A stretch of 64,000 bases of DNA from Plantactinospora sp. KBS50 (GCF_002285795.1 NZ_CP022961.1:682001-746000); one strand, 5' to 3'; counted from the stretch's first letter, positions 33,101 to 43,063 are shown. Program-made: numbers and translations. Notes: generated by a model not told the origin, from the sequence alone.

Positions 33101-34813
33101 ATGGTTCCGGCTGACGGGACGACCGATCTGTCCACCCAAGTTTCACGCTGGGTGGCGGCGGGTGAGCAGTACGACGTCGAGTTCAAGGGTGAGCAGCACG
33201 GGCGGCTCAATGACCGTGATCTGGTAGAGGCGGTGGTTTGCCTCGCCAACGGTCGTGGGGGAGTTCTCCTGGTTGGTGTGGAGGACAGCGGCACGGTGAC
33301 AGGTGCCCGTCCCCGGCACGAGGCTGGCAGAACTGACCCCCTTCGCCTGCAGGCTCTTGTCGCGAACTCCACCCAACCGCCTCTCTCGGTCTCGGTTGAG
33401 CTGGCTGAGGTCGACCGGAAGGAAGTCCTCGTAGTCCGTGTTCCCGACAGTCCTCGCGTAGTCGGGACAACGAGAGGTACCTATGTTCGGCGTGCGATTG
33501 CCGGTGACGGTCGACCGACCTGCCTTCCCTACCATGCCCACGAGATGCTGGCCCATGAGGTGGATCGCGGTGCAGTCGATTGGGCAACACTTGGCGTTGG
33601 TGGTGCCAGCTGGGAGGACCTTGATCCGCTGGAGTTCGAGCGCGCGCGGCGCTTGGCTGGTGCATCCGGTGCAGCTGCTGACCGGATCCTAGCAACATTG
33701 TCTGATCGCGAAATTGCAAATGCGCTCGGATTGGCGCGAAATGATGCCGCCGTGACTGCGGGGGCGCTTCTCCTTTTCGGCAAGGTCGATGCAATTCGCG
33801 ATTATCTGCCGACACACGACGCGGCATTTCAGGTTTTGCGTGGTCTTGAGGTTCAGGTGAACGACTTCATGCCGTATCCGTTGTTCAGGTTGGCTGAGGA
33901 GATGTTCGCACGCTTTAAAGCGCGGAATCAGGAGAATGAGCTGCAATTTGGCCTTTTCCGTGTGTCGGTTGCGACCTACTCCGAGGCGGCGTTCCGCGAG
34001 GCATTGGCCAACGCGCTCATCCATCGGGACTATACGCGCCGCGGTGCCGTTCATGTGCAGTGGACCGAGGACCAGTTAGAGATATCGAGCCCGGGTGGGT
34101 TTCCCTTAGGAGTGCGTCTGGACAACCTCCTTGTCGCACCGCCTCATCCTCGGAGCCCGCTGCTGGCTGACGCCTTCAAGCGCGTCGGCCTGGTGGAACG
34201 AACGGGGCGCGGTATTAATCGCATCTTTGCCGAGCAGCTAAGGCTCGGCCGGTCAGCCCCGGACTATGGCCGGAGCTCAGACGATCAGGTCGTCGCCGTT
34301 CTTCCCGGTGGACCGGCGAATCTTTCCATCACGCGATGGGTAACTGAGCAGGAGAGCCAGCAGGGAGCACCACTTAGCCTCCCTGAACTTCAAGTCCTGT
34401 CGGAACTCGAACGCGAGCGTCGCGCAAGTACGGCGACGTTGGCCCACGTGCTGCAACGGACCGATACTGAGACGCGGACTCTTCTCGCCCGGATGGTGGA
34501 GCGAGGTTGGGTGGAAGCTCGGGGGGGAGGCAAAGGCCGTAGTTGGCATCTGTCTGCCGCGGTGTACCGTGCGTTCGAATCCCCTGCAAGCTATGTGCGG
34601 ATCCGTGGCTTCGAACCACTACAGCAGGAGCAAATGGTGCTGCAGTACGTGGACGCTCACGGCCGGATAAGCCGTTCCCAGGCAGCCGACCTTTGCTCGC
34701 TCGGTTCCGAGCAGGCTAGCCGATTGCTGAGGCGAATGGCGCGAGAGGGAAAGCTCGAAGCTCAGGGAGAGAGACGGGGCACGACTTATGTAAAGCCTGG
34801 CCGACCGAAGTAG
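33101..34813 (+). CDS. AlbA_2 / GHKL-like ATPase regulator with winged-helix tail (Schlafen AlbA_2 type)
   Basis: 570 aa from ATG 33101, which has GGAGGG eight bases upstream; a GTG at 33083 would add six residues. The AlbA_2 domain (about 10-130) includes YDVEFKGEQHG and GRGGVLLVGVED. A GHKL-like region near 295-390 has FREALANALIHRDY, ISSPGGFP and LVERTGRGINRIF. Two winged-helix segments fill the C-terminus (ELQVLSELERERRASTATLAHVL and the end TTYVKPGRPK). Family members are called predicted transcriptional regulators and also occur in defence islands. Lower GC and a standalone promoter suggest recent acquisition. It is the only intact cargo gene of the element. Confidence 0.88.
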   Translation: MVPADGTTDLSTQVSRWVAAGEQYDVEFKGEQHGRLNDRDLVEAVVCLANGRGGVLLVGVEDSGTVTGARPRHEAGRTDPLRLQALVANSTQPPLSVSVELAEVDRKEVLVVRVPDSPRVVGTTRGTYVRRAIAGDGRPTCLPYHAHEMLAHEVDRGAVDWATLGVGGASWEDLDPLEFERARRLAGASGAAADRILATLSDREIANALGLARNDAAVTAGALLLFGKVDAIRDYLPTHDAAFQVLRGLEVQVNDFMPYPLFRLAEEMFARFKARNQENELQFGLFRVSVATYSEAAFREALANALIHRDYTRRGAVHVQWTEDQLEISSPGGFPLGVRLDNLLVAPPHPRSPLLADAFKRVGLVERTGRGINRIFAEQLRLGRSAPDYGRSSDDQVVAVLPGGPANLSITRWVTEQESQQGAPLSLPELQVLSELERERRASTATLAHVLQRTDTETRTLLARMVERGWVEARGGGKGRSWHLSAAVYRAFESPASYVRIRGFEPLQQEQMVLQYVDAHGRISRSQAADLCSLGSEQASRLLRRMAREGKLEAQGERRGTTYVKPGRPK

Positions 34814-34880
34814 GAGTAGTTATTGGAACTCACGTTCGTTGCCGGGCCGCCGCGATGCGAGGCACCGCCTGCGTAACTAA

Positions 34881-34925
34881 TTCGCATCGAGGGGGTCAGG
34901 GGTTCAAATCCCCTCAGCTCCACCA
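34881..34925 (+). repeat. att repeat, right copy (tRNA 3' end)
   Basis: 45 bases identical to the 3' end of the tRNA-Ala gene including CCA, without any 5' half. It marks the right end of the element. Confidence 0.9.
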
Positions 34926-34944
34926 CAAAGCAGCAGGTCAAGGG

Positions 34945-36391
34945 GGCTCTTCGAAGTTGAGCGGGGTGCGCTGATCGATCCGGCCCGGAGATGAGGGCTC
35001 GCAGCCCTTGGGTGATCATCTGAGTGTCGAGTTCGGATGATCACAAGTAAAGAGCTGCGAGCATGGTCAACGATACGACCCGGCTGCTGGGCCTGGACGG
35101 CCTGGTGGTGGATCGGGTCGAGCTGCACCCGGATGGTTCCCCCATCGTCCACCTGTCCACCGGTAGCGAGCAGGCACAATGCTGCCCTCAGTGCGGTGTC
35201 CGGGCCGCCCGGGTCAAGGGCTGGGTGTTCACCTGGCCCCGGGATCTGCCGGTGGCCGGACGCACCACGCGGTTGCGGTGGCGTAAACGCCGCTGGTACT
35301 GCGATCAGCCCGGATGCCCGCGCACGTCGTTCACCGAACACGTGCCACAGATCCCGGCACGGGCACGGATCACCGTCCGGTTGCGGCAGGCGGCCGGCGC
35401 GGCGGTCGCCGACGGCAACCGAACGATCGTGCAGGCCGCCCGTGATCTGGGCATGTCCTGGCCAGTCGTCGCGGCCGCGTTCACCGCGCACACCGCAGCG
35501 GTGCTGCCGGCCGAGCCCGAACCGGTGAGCGTGCTGGGCATCGACGAGGTCCGCCGAGGCAAACCTCGCTGGATCTTCGACGAGGTCACCGCGTCGTGGA
35601 CCACCATCGTCGACCGCTGGCACGTCGGCTTCTGCGATCTCGTCGGCGGGCAGGGTCTACTCGCCCAGGTCGAAGGCCGGACCAGCAAGGCGGTGACCGA
35701 CTGGCTCACCCAACGCCCCGCCGCCTGGCGTCAACACGTCCAGGCCGTCGCGATCGACATGTGTACCGTGTTCAAGGCCGCCGTCCGCGAGGCGCTGCCG
35801 CACGCGACGCTGGTCGTGGACCACTTCCACGTCGTCCAGCTGGCCAACCGGGCCGTCACCGAGGTCCGCCGCCGCATGACAGTCACACACCGCGGCCGGC
35901 GCGGCCGGGCCACCGACCCGGAGTGGCAGCAACGCAACCGGCTGACCAGGTCAGCAGCCCGCATGCGCGCCGAGCACGTCGACCGGCTGGCCGACACCCT
36001 CAGCAACCTGCCGGCGAAGATCGGCGCACCGATCCTGACGGCCTGGAACGCCAAGGAAGACCTGCTCGACCTACTCGCGCTCGCCCGCACCCACCCGAAC
36101 CGGGAAACCACCGCCCGGCTGCTGCACCGCTTCTACACCCGCTGCGCCGACTCTGACCTGCCCGAACTCCACCGGCTCGCCACCACGATCGAGACCTGGT
36201 GGCCGGAAATCCTCGCGTTCCTGCACACCGGCATCACCAACGCCGGCTCCGAAGGAACCAACCGGGTCATCAAGACCGTCGCCCGCGACGCCTACGGATT
36301 CCGTAACCCCGAAAACCAGCGGCTACGCACCCGCGCCGCCACCACCCGCCGCCACCGCAGACACCTCAACCCCGCTTAACTTCGAAGAGCC
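34945..36391 (+). mobile_element. ISL3-family insertion sequence, complete
   Basis: 1447 bp. Terminal inverted repeats of 23 bp with one mismatch start GGCTCTTCGAAGTT and end AACTTCGAAGAGCC. The element is flanked by a perfect 8-bp target duplication GTCAAGGG (34937-34944 and 36392-36399), the length expected for ISL3. It landed in the first arm of the second tRNA-terminator copy. The precise target duplication means the insertion is recent and unrearranged. Confidence 0.95.
35063..36379 (+). CDS. ISL3-family transposase
   Basis: 438 aa. The N-terminal zinc-binding region contains CCPQCGV and CDQPGCPRTSF. The HTH is near 105-135. The DDE core has LGIDEVRRGKPRWIF, VVDHFHVVQLANRAV and NAGSEGTNRVIKTVARDAYGFRN, with D, D and E all present. 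It ends 12 bp before the IS terminus. Intact and probably active. Confidence 0.94.
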   Translation: MVNDTTRLLGLDGLVVDRVELHPDGSPIVHLSTGSEQAQCCPQCGVRAARVKGWVFTWPRDLPVAGRTTRLRWRKRRWYCDQPGCPRTSFTEHVPQIPARARITVRLRQAAGAAVADGNRTIVQAARDLGMSWPVVAAAFTAHTAAVLPAEPEPVSVLGIDEVRRGKPRWIFDEVTASWTTIVDRWHVGFCDLVGGQGLLAQVEGRTSKAVTDWLTQRPAAWRQHVQAVAIDMCTVFKAAVREALPHATLVVDHFHVVQLANRAVTEVRRRMTVTHRGRRGRATDPEWQQRNRLTRSAARMRAEHVDRLADTLSNLPAKIGAPILTAWNAKEDLLDLLALARTHPNRETTARLLHRFYTRCADSDLPELHRLATTIETWWPEILAFLHTGITNAGSEGTNRVIKTVARDAYGFRNPENQRLRTRAATTRRHRRHLNPA

Positions 36392-36392
36392 G

Positions 36393-36432
36393 TCAAGGGC
36401 GGGTTCTCGGATGATCGAGAGCCCGCCCTTGA
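36393..36432 (+). terminator. tRNA terminator hairpin, copy 2 (separated from its tRNA end by the ISL3 element)
   Basis: Stem TCAAGGGCGGGTTCTCG / CGAGAGCCCGCCCTTGA, loop GATGAT. One G-T pair distinguishes it from the copy at 30631. Before the ISL3 insertion this hairpin followed the 45-bp right att copy directly. Confidence 0.8.
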
Positions 36433-37447
<1,015 letters not shown>

Positions 37448-37449
37448 GA

Positions 37450-37932
37450 TCAACGCGGCCCGCTGTACGTGGTGAGCAGACGCTCGGTCCGCGCGTACTC
37501 GGCGGCCATCTCGGGTTTGGCCAGGAAGTCGCTGAGGTCGGCAGCGACCTGGAAGTCGACCTGTTCGATGGAGCGGATGGCGAGCTCGTAGAGCTCGCCG
37601 CGCTGGCCTGTCTCCCGGTAGGTCGTCCAATGTTCGAGGGCGGAGATGACGTTCAGGAGTTCGGGATCCATGTCGCCCTCGGTGAGGATGCCGTCCTCGA
37701 TGCGGGTCAGCTGCACGCGTAACTCGGCCGGGCTGGCTGTCAGCACACTCTTCCGGGCGATGGTGAGGGCCGCCGACGCATCGTCGTCGAGCTCATGTTC
37801 GACTGCGACGTCAAAGAACCGTTCGTCTCCGACGAGACGGGCGACCGTCTCGGCACCGAAAACGCGGAGGTTGTCGTCGCTGGCCCTGGCGACCAGATGG
37901 CGAATCGCCGCTTCGAACTCGTCGTATCTCAC
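37450..37932 (-). CDS. Hypothetical acidic protein
   Basis: 160 aa, no TM or signal. It is predicted all-helical and acidic (FEAAIRHLVARASDDN, FGAETVARLVGDERFFDVAVEHELDDDAS). The middle part EGDMDPELLNVISALEHWTTYRE resembles small immunity-type or DUF416-like proteins, but I do not recognise it firmly. The stop lies 2 bp from the stop of the convergent GIY-YIG gene. Its GC is slightly lower than the core genes, in line with the accessory setting. Confidence 0.65.
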   Translation of the reverse strand: MRYDEFEAAIRHLVARASDDNLRVFGAETVARLVGDERFFDVAVEHELDDDASAALTIARKSVLTASPAELRVQLTRIEDGILTEGDMDPELLNVISALEHWTTYRETGQRGELYELAIRSIEQVDFQVAADLSDFLAKPEMAAEYARTERLLTTYSGPR

Positions 37933-38074
37933 TGTCGCAGTCTATGGATCGACCACCGCTGGCACTGTCGCGTCGTGCTCACATGATCATGAGCTGCCCC
38001 GGGACCCCGTACCGGTCGCGGACGACCCCGCGCCGCCGTCACCGACGGCGGGGCGGGGATAGCCGTGGCGGCAC

Positions 38075-39157
38075 CTACCCGCCGGTGACGGTCATGTCGA
38101 AGTCGACGGTGATCGGCGCCCGGCCAACCCAGACCGCCGTCGCCGCGCTGAAGACCTCGCCGGTCGGGTGCCAGCGGCCGGCACCGGAACCGCAGTCGCA
38201 GCGCAGTTTGATCATCTGGCCGGGCAGCACCGGTAGTTGGTAGGTGTCGCCCACGTACTCCACGCCGGCGACGTCCCCGGTCACCGCGTTGAAGGCGATC
38301 ACCGGGCTGTAGTTGTGCAGTTCGTCGACCAGGACGCTGCCACGCACGACGGTCGCGCCGCGCAACGGCTGGTCCAGGGTGGTGCTGCCGCCGGACCGTA
38401 CCCGCACCGTCCGGGCCAGCAGGGAGTTGCCGACCCCGCCGGACCACTGGGTCGCGATCTGCGGACCGGAGAACTGCAGCGCCCAGTCGTACGGCCCGAG
38501 CCTGCCGACCGTGTAGCGGCCGTCGGCCTCGGTGATCGCCACGTCCGGGGTGTACTTCGGATCCGGCACCATCGGGACCAGCCCGACGTACACCCCGCGC
38601 ACCGGCTGACCGGTGGCCGCGGCGGTGACGGTGCCGGTGATCTCGCCCGGCGGGTCGAGTCGGATCTGCGGTGCGGCGGTCGTCGCGCCGGAGCGGACCC
38701 GGATCACGGCGGCTCGCTGCCGTTGGCCGGTGCCACCGTACCGCCCGACCCACTGCTGCCCGTACCGCTGCTCGTCGTACGGCAGGTACACGAAAAGCTG
38801 GTAGCGGCCCGGTTCGACATTCTCCACGAGGAGGGTGCCGTCCGGATCGGAACAGCGACCGTACCGGCCGAGCTGCCACTCACCGAGATAGATCTGGGTG
38901 TACCGGTCGCGTTCCACCGGCACGAGCCGGACGCAGGCGCGGGCGGGCAGGCCGGTGGCGGCGTCGCGGACGGCGGCGCTCACCGCCCCCGGCTCGGCCG
39001 TGGTCGCCGGGCCGGAAACCGGACCCGCCGCAGACGCGGCAGACGCCGGAACCGCCGAAGGCGCGGCGGACGCCGTGGACGCGCCGGTGGCGAACGCGGG
39101 TGACACGAGCAGCAGGACGGCGATCCGGAGACCGGAGCGGGCGGCCGAACCGTACAT
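38075..39157 (-). CDS. Secreted protein with carboxypeptidase-regulatory-like (Cna-B-type) domains
   Basis: 360 aa from ATG 39157, with AGGAG eight bases upstream. There is a signal peptide of about 33 residues (SGLRIAVLLLVSPAFATGAST...ASA). The mature part has at least two beta-sandwich carboxypeptidase-regulatory-like repeats, seen as AVRDAATGLPARACVRLVP...VENVEPGRYQLFVY and ITGTVTAAATGQPVRGVYVGLVP...ADGRYTVGRLGPYDW. A further beta domain follows. Such modules are structural and adhesive, not enzymatic. No sortase motif or C-terminal TM helix, so it is released to the medium or bound otherwise. Confidence 0.82.
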   Translation of the reverse strand: MYGSAARSGLRIAVLLLVSPAFATGASTASAAPSAVPASAASAAGPVSGPATTAEPGAVSAAVRDAATGLPARACVRLVPVERDRYTQIYLGEWQLGRYGRCSDPDGTLLVENVEPGRYQLFVYLPYDEQRYGQQWVGRYGGTGQRQRAAVIRVRSGATTAAPQIRLDPPGEITGTVTAAATGQPVRGVYVGLVPMVPDPKYTPDVAITEADGRYTVGRLGPYDWALQFSGPQIATQWSGGVGNSLLARTVRVRSGGSTTLDQPLRGATVVRGSVLVDELHNYSPVIAFNAVTGDVAGVEYVGDTYQLPVLPGQMIKLRCDCGSGAGRWHPTGEVFSAATAVWVGRAPITVDFDMTVTGG

Positions 39158-39296
39158 GATGGACTCCTGAGCGGTGAGGGTGCCCGACCGTAGCCAGCGC
39201 CACCGGGCGCGCCGTGTCGGGAATGGGACCGAGTGCACCATCGACCACAACCGACAAGACGCGACCGGCAGGACGCGTCGGCCTACCGCCGCAGCC

Positions 39297-42200
39297 TCAG
39301 CCGTCCACCCTGCGGAGCCAGAACGTCAGCCCGATCGTGTCGTCGGTGAACGCCCGGGCGTCGGCCCACGTCGGCTCGCCGGTCGCGTAGTCGGTGGCCA
39401 GAACCTCCTCGGCGACCAGACCGCCGTGCTCGGCCAGCGCCAGCGCCGTGTCGTCCCCGCCCGGCAGGTACCGCAACTGGATGCGATCCGAGACCTCCAG
39501 GCCGCTGGCCTTGCGTGCCTCCTGGATCTGCCGGATCGCGTCCCGGGCCAGGCCGGCCCGGCGCAGCTCGGGCGTCAGGTGCAGGTCCAGCGCCACGGTG
39601 GCGCCGGCGTCGGACGCGACGGCCCAGCCCTCCCGTGGCGTCTCGGTGATGATGATCTCGTCGGGGCCGAGCGTGACCGGTTCGCCGTCCACCTCGACGG
39701 TAGCCGTTCCCGTCGTACGCAGGGCGTCCTTGAGCGACGCGGCGTCGGCCGCGGCGATCGCCTTCGCGACCTGCTGCACCTGCTTGCCGAAGCGCCTGCC
39801 GAGGGTACGGAAGTTGGCCTTGGCGCTGGTGTCCACGAAGGAGCCGGCGATGGCGGTCACGGCGCCGACGTTCAGCTCCGCGGCGATCTCGGCGAGCAGT
39901 TCCTCGGGCAGGGTGGCGAAGTCGTTGGCCGAGGCGAGCGCGCGCGACAGCGGCTGACGTACCTTGATGCCCGACTCGGCCCGCGCCGCCCGGCCGAGTT
40001 CGACCAGCCGCCGGGCCAGCGCCATCTGCGCGGACAGCGCGGGATCCGTCAGCGCCTCGTCGACCTGCGGGAATGCCGCCAGGTGCACCGACTGCGGCGC
40101 CTGGCGGTCGACCGCCACGACCAGGTCCTGCCAGACGCGTTCGGTGATGAACGGGGTGATCGGCGCCATCAGCAGCGTCACCGTGGTGAGCGTCTCGTGC
40201 AGGGTGGCCAGCGCCGCCGGATCGCCGCGCCAGAACCGCCGCCGGCTACGCCGCACGTACCAGTTGGACAGGTCGTCGACGAAGGCCGCGAGCAGCTTGC
40301 CGGCCTCCTGCGTGTCGAACGCCGCCAGCGCCGCGTCCACCTTGCCGACCAGCTCGTTCAGCTCCGAGCGCACCCAGCGGTCGAGCACCGGCCGGTCGGC
40401 CGGCGCCGAGTCCGTCGCCGACGGCGACCACCCGGCGGTACGTCCGTAGAGCGCCTGGAAGGCGACCATGTTCCAGTACGTCAGCAGCGTCTTGCGGACG
40501 ACCTCCTGCAGCGCGGTGTGCCCGACCCGGCGTGCCGACCACGGCGACCCGGCGGCGGCCATGAACCAGCGCACCGCGTCGGCGCCGTGGGTGTCCATCA
40601 GCGGGATCGGTTCGAGGATGTTGCCGAGGTGCTTGGACATCTTGCGGCCGTCCTCGGCGAGGATGTGGCCCAGGCAGACCACGTTCTCGTACGGGGAACG
40701 GTCGAAGACGAGCGTGCCGACGGCCATCAGGGTGTAGAACCACCCGCGGGTCTGGTCGATCGCCTCGGAGATGAACTGCGCGGGAAAGCGCCGCTGGAAC
40801 AGGTCCTGGTTCTTGTAGGGGAACCCGAACTGGGCGAACGGCATCGACCCGGAGTCGTACCACGCGTCGATGACCTCGGGGACCCGGGTCGCGGGCAGCG
40901 CGCACGACGGACAGGCGAAGGTCACCCCGTCGATGTACGGGCGGTGCGGATCGAGCGCCGACAGGTCGCTGCCGGCCAGCTCGCCCAGTTCGGCCAGCGA
41001 CCCGACGCAGGTGAAGTGGCCGTCGGCGCAGCGCCAGATGGGCAGCGGCGTGCCCCAGTACCGGTTGCGCGACAGCGCCCAGTCGACGTTGTTGGTCAGC
41101 CAGTCGCCGTACCGGCCGTGCTTGACCGTGTCCGGCTGCCAGTTGGTCTTCTCGTTCTCCCGCAGCATCCGGTCGCGGACCGCCGTGGTCCGCACGTACC
41201 AGGACGGCTGCGCGTAGTAGATGAGCGCGGTGTGGCAGCGCCAGCAGTGCGGGTACTGGTGCTCGTAGGGCGCGTGCCGGAACAGCGCACCGGACCTGCT
41301 CAGCTCCTCGACCAGCGGCTCGTTCGCGCCGCGGAAGAAGAGGCCGCCGACCATCGGGACGTCCTCGTCGAAGGTGCCGTCCCGGCGGACCGGATTGACC
41401 ATCGGCAGCCCGTACGCCCGGCAGCTGGCCAGGTCGTCCGCGCCGAACGCCGGCGACTGGTGCACCAGGCCGGTGCCGCTGTCGGTGGTGACGTAGTCGG
41501 CCAGGATGACGATGTGCGCGTCCGGCACGTCGACCAGCGCGAGCGGCGGACGGTAGGTCCAGCGCTCCATCTCCTTGCCGGTGAACGACTCGCCGGTGAC
41601 CGTCCAGCCCTCGCCGAGCACCGAGGCCGTCAGCGGCTCGGCGATCACCAACCGCTCGTCGCCGTCCGTGGCCACCACGTACGTCACCGCGGGGTTCACC
41701 GCGACCGCGGTGTTCGACACCAGCGTCCATGGCGTCGTCGTCCAGATCAGCAGGGAGGCGCCGCCGGCGAGCGGTCCCGAGGTGACCGGGAACCGGACGT
41801 ACACCGCCGGGTCGACGTCGGTCTCGTAGCCCTGGGCCAGTTCGTGGTCGGAGAGCGTGGTCTGGTCCCGCGGGCACCACGGCGCGACCCGGAAGTCCTC
41901 GACCAGCAGACCCTTGTCGAAGATCTGCTTCAGCGACCACCACACGGACTCGATGTAGTCGGAATCCATCGTCCGGTACGCGTCGTCCATGTCGACCCAG
42001 TAGCCCATGCGCTCGGTAAGCGCGGCGAACGCGTCGGTGTGCCGGGTCACCGACTCCCGGCACCTCGCGTTGAACTCGGCGACGCCGTACCTCTCGATGT
42101 CCTGCTTGCCGGTGAACCCGAGTTCCTTCTCGACGGCCAGCTCGACCGGCAGGCCGTGGCAGTCCCAGCCGGCCTTGCGGGCGACGTGGTAGCCCTTCAT

Positions 42201-42419
42201 CGTCCGGTAGCGCGGGAAGACGTCCTTGAACACCCGCGCCTCGATGTGGTGGGCGCCGGGCATGCCGTTGGCGGTCGGCGGGCCCTCGTAGAACACCCAC
42301 TCCGGCCGCCCCTGCGACTGCTCCAGGCTGCGCGCGAAGACGCTGTTCGCGTGCCAGAAGCGCAGGATCTGGTGGTCGAGCGCGGGCAGGTCGACCTGGG
42401 CGGGCACTGGGCGGTACAT
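39297..42419 (-). CDS. ileS: Isoleucyl-tRNA synthetase
   Basis: 1040 aa from ATG 42419. The N-terminal part has PPTANGMPGAHH, the HIGH-region signature. The editing domain includes WTTTPWTLVSNTAVAVNP. KMSKHLGN near residue 600 is the KMSKS loop, and the anticodon domain follows, ending in a long C-terminal part. Length and motifs put it in the eukaryote-like (type 2) IleRS group common in actinobacteria. It charges tRNA-Ile in the cytoplasm. The start codon is masked by a T-box leader, so expression responds to uncharged tRNA-Ile. Confidence 0.95.
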   Translation of the reverse strand: MYRPVPAQVDLPALDHQILRFWHANSVFARSLEQSQGRPEWVFYEGPPTANGMPGAHHIEARVFKDVFPRYRTMKGYHVARKAGWDCHGLPVELAVEKELGFTGKQDIERYGVAEFNARCRESVTRHTDAFAALTERMGYWVDMDDAYRTMDSDYIESVWWSLKQIFDKGLLVEDFRVAPWCPRDQTTLSDHELAQGYETDVDPAVYVRFPVTSGPLAGGASLLIWTTTPWTLVSNTAVAVNPAVTYVVATDGDERLVIAEPLTASVLGEGWTVTGESFTGKEMERWTYRPPLALVDVPDAHIVILADYVTTDSGTGLVHQSPAFGADDLASCRAYGLPMVNPVRRDGTFDEDVPMVGGLFFRGANEPLVEELSRSGALFRHAPYEHQYPHCWRCHTALIYYAQPSWYVRTTAVRDRMLRENEKTNWQPDTVKHGRYGDWLTNNVDWALSRNRYWGTPLPIWRCADGHFTCVGSLAELGELAGSDLSALDPHRPYIDGVTFACPSCALPATRVPEVIDAWYDSGSMPFAQFGFPYKNQDLFQRRFPAQFISEAIDQTRGWFYTLMAVGTLVFDRSPYENVVCLGHILAEDGRKMSKHLGNILEPIPLMDTHGADAVRWFMAAAGSPWSARRVGHTALQEVVRKTLLTYWNMVAFQALYGRTAGWSPSATDSAPADRPVLDRWVRSELNELVGKVDAALAAFDTQEAGKLLAAFVDDLSNWYVRRSRRRFWRGDPAALATLHETLTTVTLLMAPITPFITERVWQDLVVAVDRQAPQSVHLAAFPQVDEALTDPALSAQMALARRLVELGRAARAESGIKVRQPLSRALASANDFATLPEELLAEIAAELNVGAVTAIAGSFVDTSAKANFRTLGRRFGKQVQQVAKAIAAADAASLKDALRTTGTATVEVDGEPVTLGPDEIIITETPREGWAVASDAGATVALDLHLTPELRRAGLARDAIRQIQEARKASGLEVSDRIQLRYLPGGDDTALALAEHGGLVAEEVLATDYATGEPTWADARAFTDDTIGLTFWLRRVDG

Positions 42420-42690
42420 CGATCTTCCTCCGTTGGACGATGACGCTGCTGCCAACGGAGGGACGAGGTGCGCGACCCCGCGGTACCACCCTCCTTGACC
42501 GCGACGTGCCGTCGCGGCCCACTCAAGGTGTTGCGGTCGGTTCTACTCGGCCGGGATGGCCTTTCTTCCGACGGCTCCGGGGTGATCTTCCCGCCGCGCA
42601 CACCCCCGGGCTTCCACCGGCCCCGGGTCTCTGCTGGCTGCGTGCGTCGGTACTCGTCCCCATCTGCGCCCTGCGCCGGTCATGATACGT
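42420..42690 (-). promoter_or_regulatory. T-box riboswitch, translational type, for ileS
   Basis: On the minus strand the T-box sequence AGGGTGGTACCGCG lies at 42492-42479. The specifier-loop candidate GAAGATCACC with codon AUC (42586-42584) matches isoleucine. Between T-box and ATG a 10-bp hairpin CCAACGGAGG... / CCTCCGTTGG (arms 42452-42461 and 42427-42436) sequesters the ribosome-binding GGAGG. No U-run terminator is present, so control is by start access, as in other actinobacterial ileS leaders. Confidence 0.88.
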
Positions 42691-42765
42691 CAGCCGGGAA
42701 CTTCGGCGGCATCGGATCCGACTACCGCGGTGGGACGGTTTCGCTTCGGTGTCGAGGAGTTCAGC

Positions 42766-42999
42766 GTGAGTGTCGCCAGTCGGTACACGGCGTCCGGTAT
42801 GACCTGTGAACACTGCGTCCGGGCGGTTTCCGGCGCGATCAGCAGCCTCGCGGGCGTCGAGTCGGTTGTGGTCGACCTCGCCTCCGGCCGGGTCGACGTG
42901 CGCAGTCAGGCGCCGCTGGAACGGTCCGAGGTGGAGCGGGTCATGCAGGACGCCGGCTATGAGGTTCGGGCCGACGCCGGCCGTGAGGTTCGGGTTTGA
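42766..42999 (+). CDS. Heavy-metal-associated (HMA) copper chaperone, CopZ-like
   Basis: 77 aa from GTG 42766 (GAGGAG upstream). It is a single ferredoxin-like HMA domain with the metal site GMTCEHC near residue 10-16 and the closing GYEVRADAG. CopZ proteins carry Cu(I) to the ATPase CopA, which is encoded about 5 kb downstream. The gene is divergent from ileS. It opens the copper cluster. Confidence 0.9.
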   Translation: MSVASRYTASGMTCEHCVRAVSGAISSLAGVESVVVDLASGRVDVRSQAPLERSEVERVMQDAGYEVRADAGREVRV

Positions 43000-43063
43000 G
43001 TAGGCCGGGCCGGCCCGCCGGGCGGCCGGCCGCCCCGCTCCGCCGCGCACGATTCCGTCGATC

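Larger units (their letters stand above)
30574..34925 (+). mobile_element. Decayed integrative element at tRNA-Ala
   Basis: A 4.35-kb segment lies between a 45-bp repeat of the tRNA 3' end. It contains a broken GTPase-like gene, an IS3-family insertion and an AlbA_2/ATPase gene. Base composition is less GC-rich than the flanks, most clearly at 33.7-34.8 kb. No integrase or excisionase is present, so it cannot move by itself; the integrase may have been lost together with the 5' part of the GTPase-like gene. Confidence 0.75.

Noticed and set aside
39174-42443. 1089-codon rightward frame opposite ileS
   Set aside because: It mirrors ileS exactly in position and its translation has no family features; high-GC antisense artefact.
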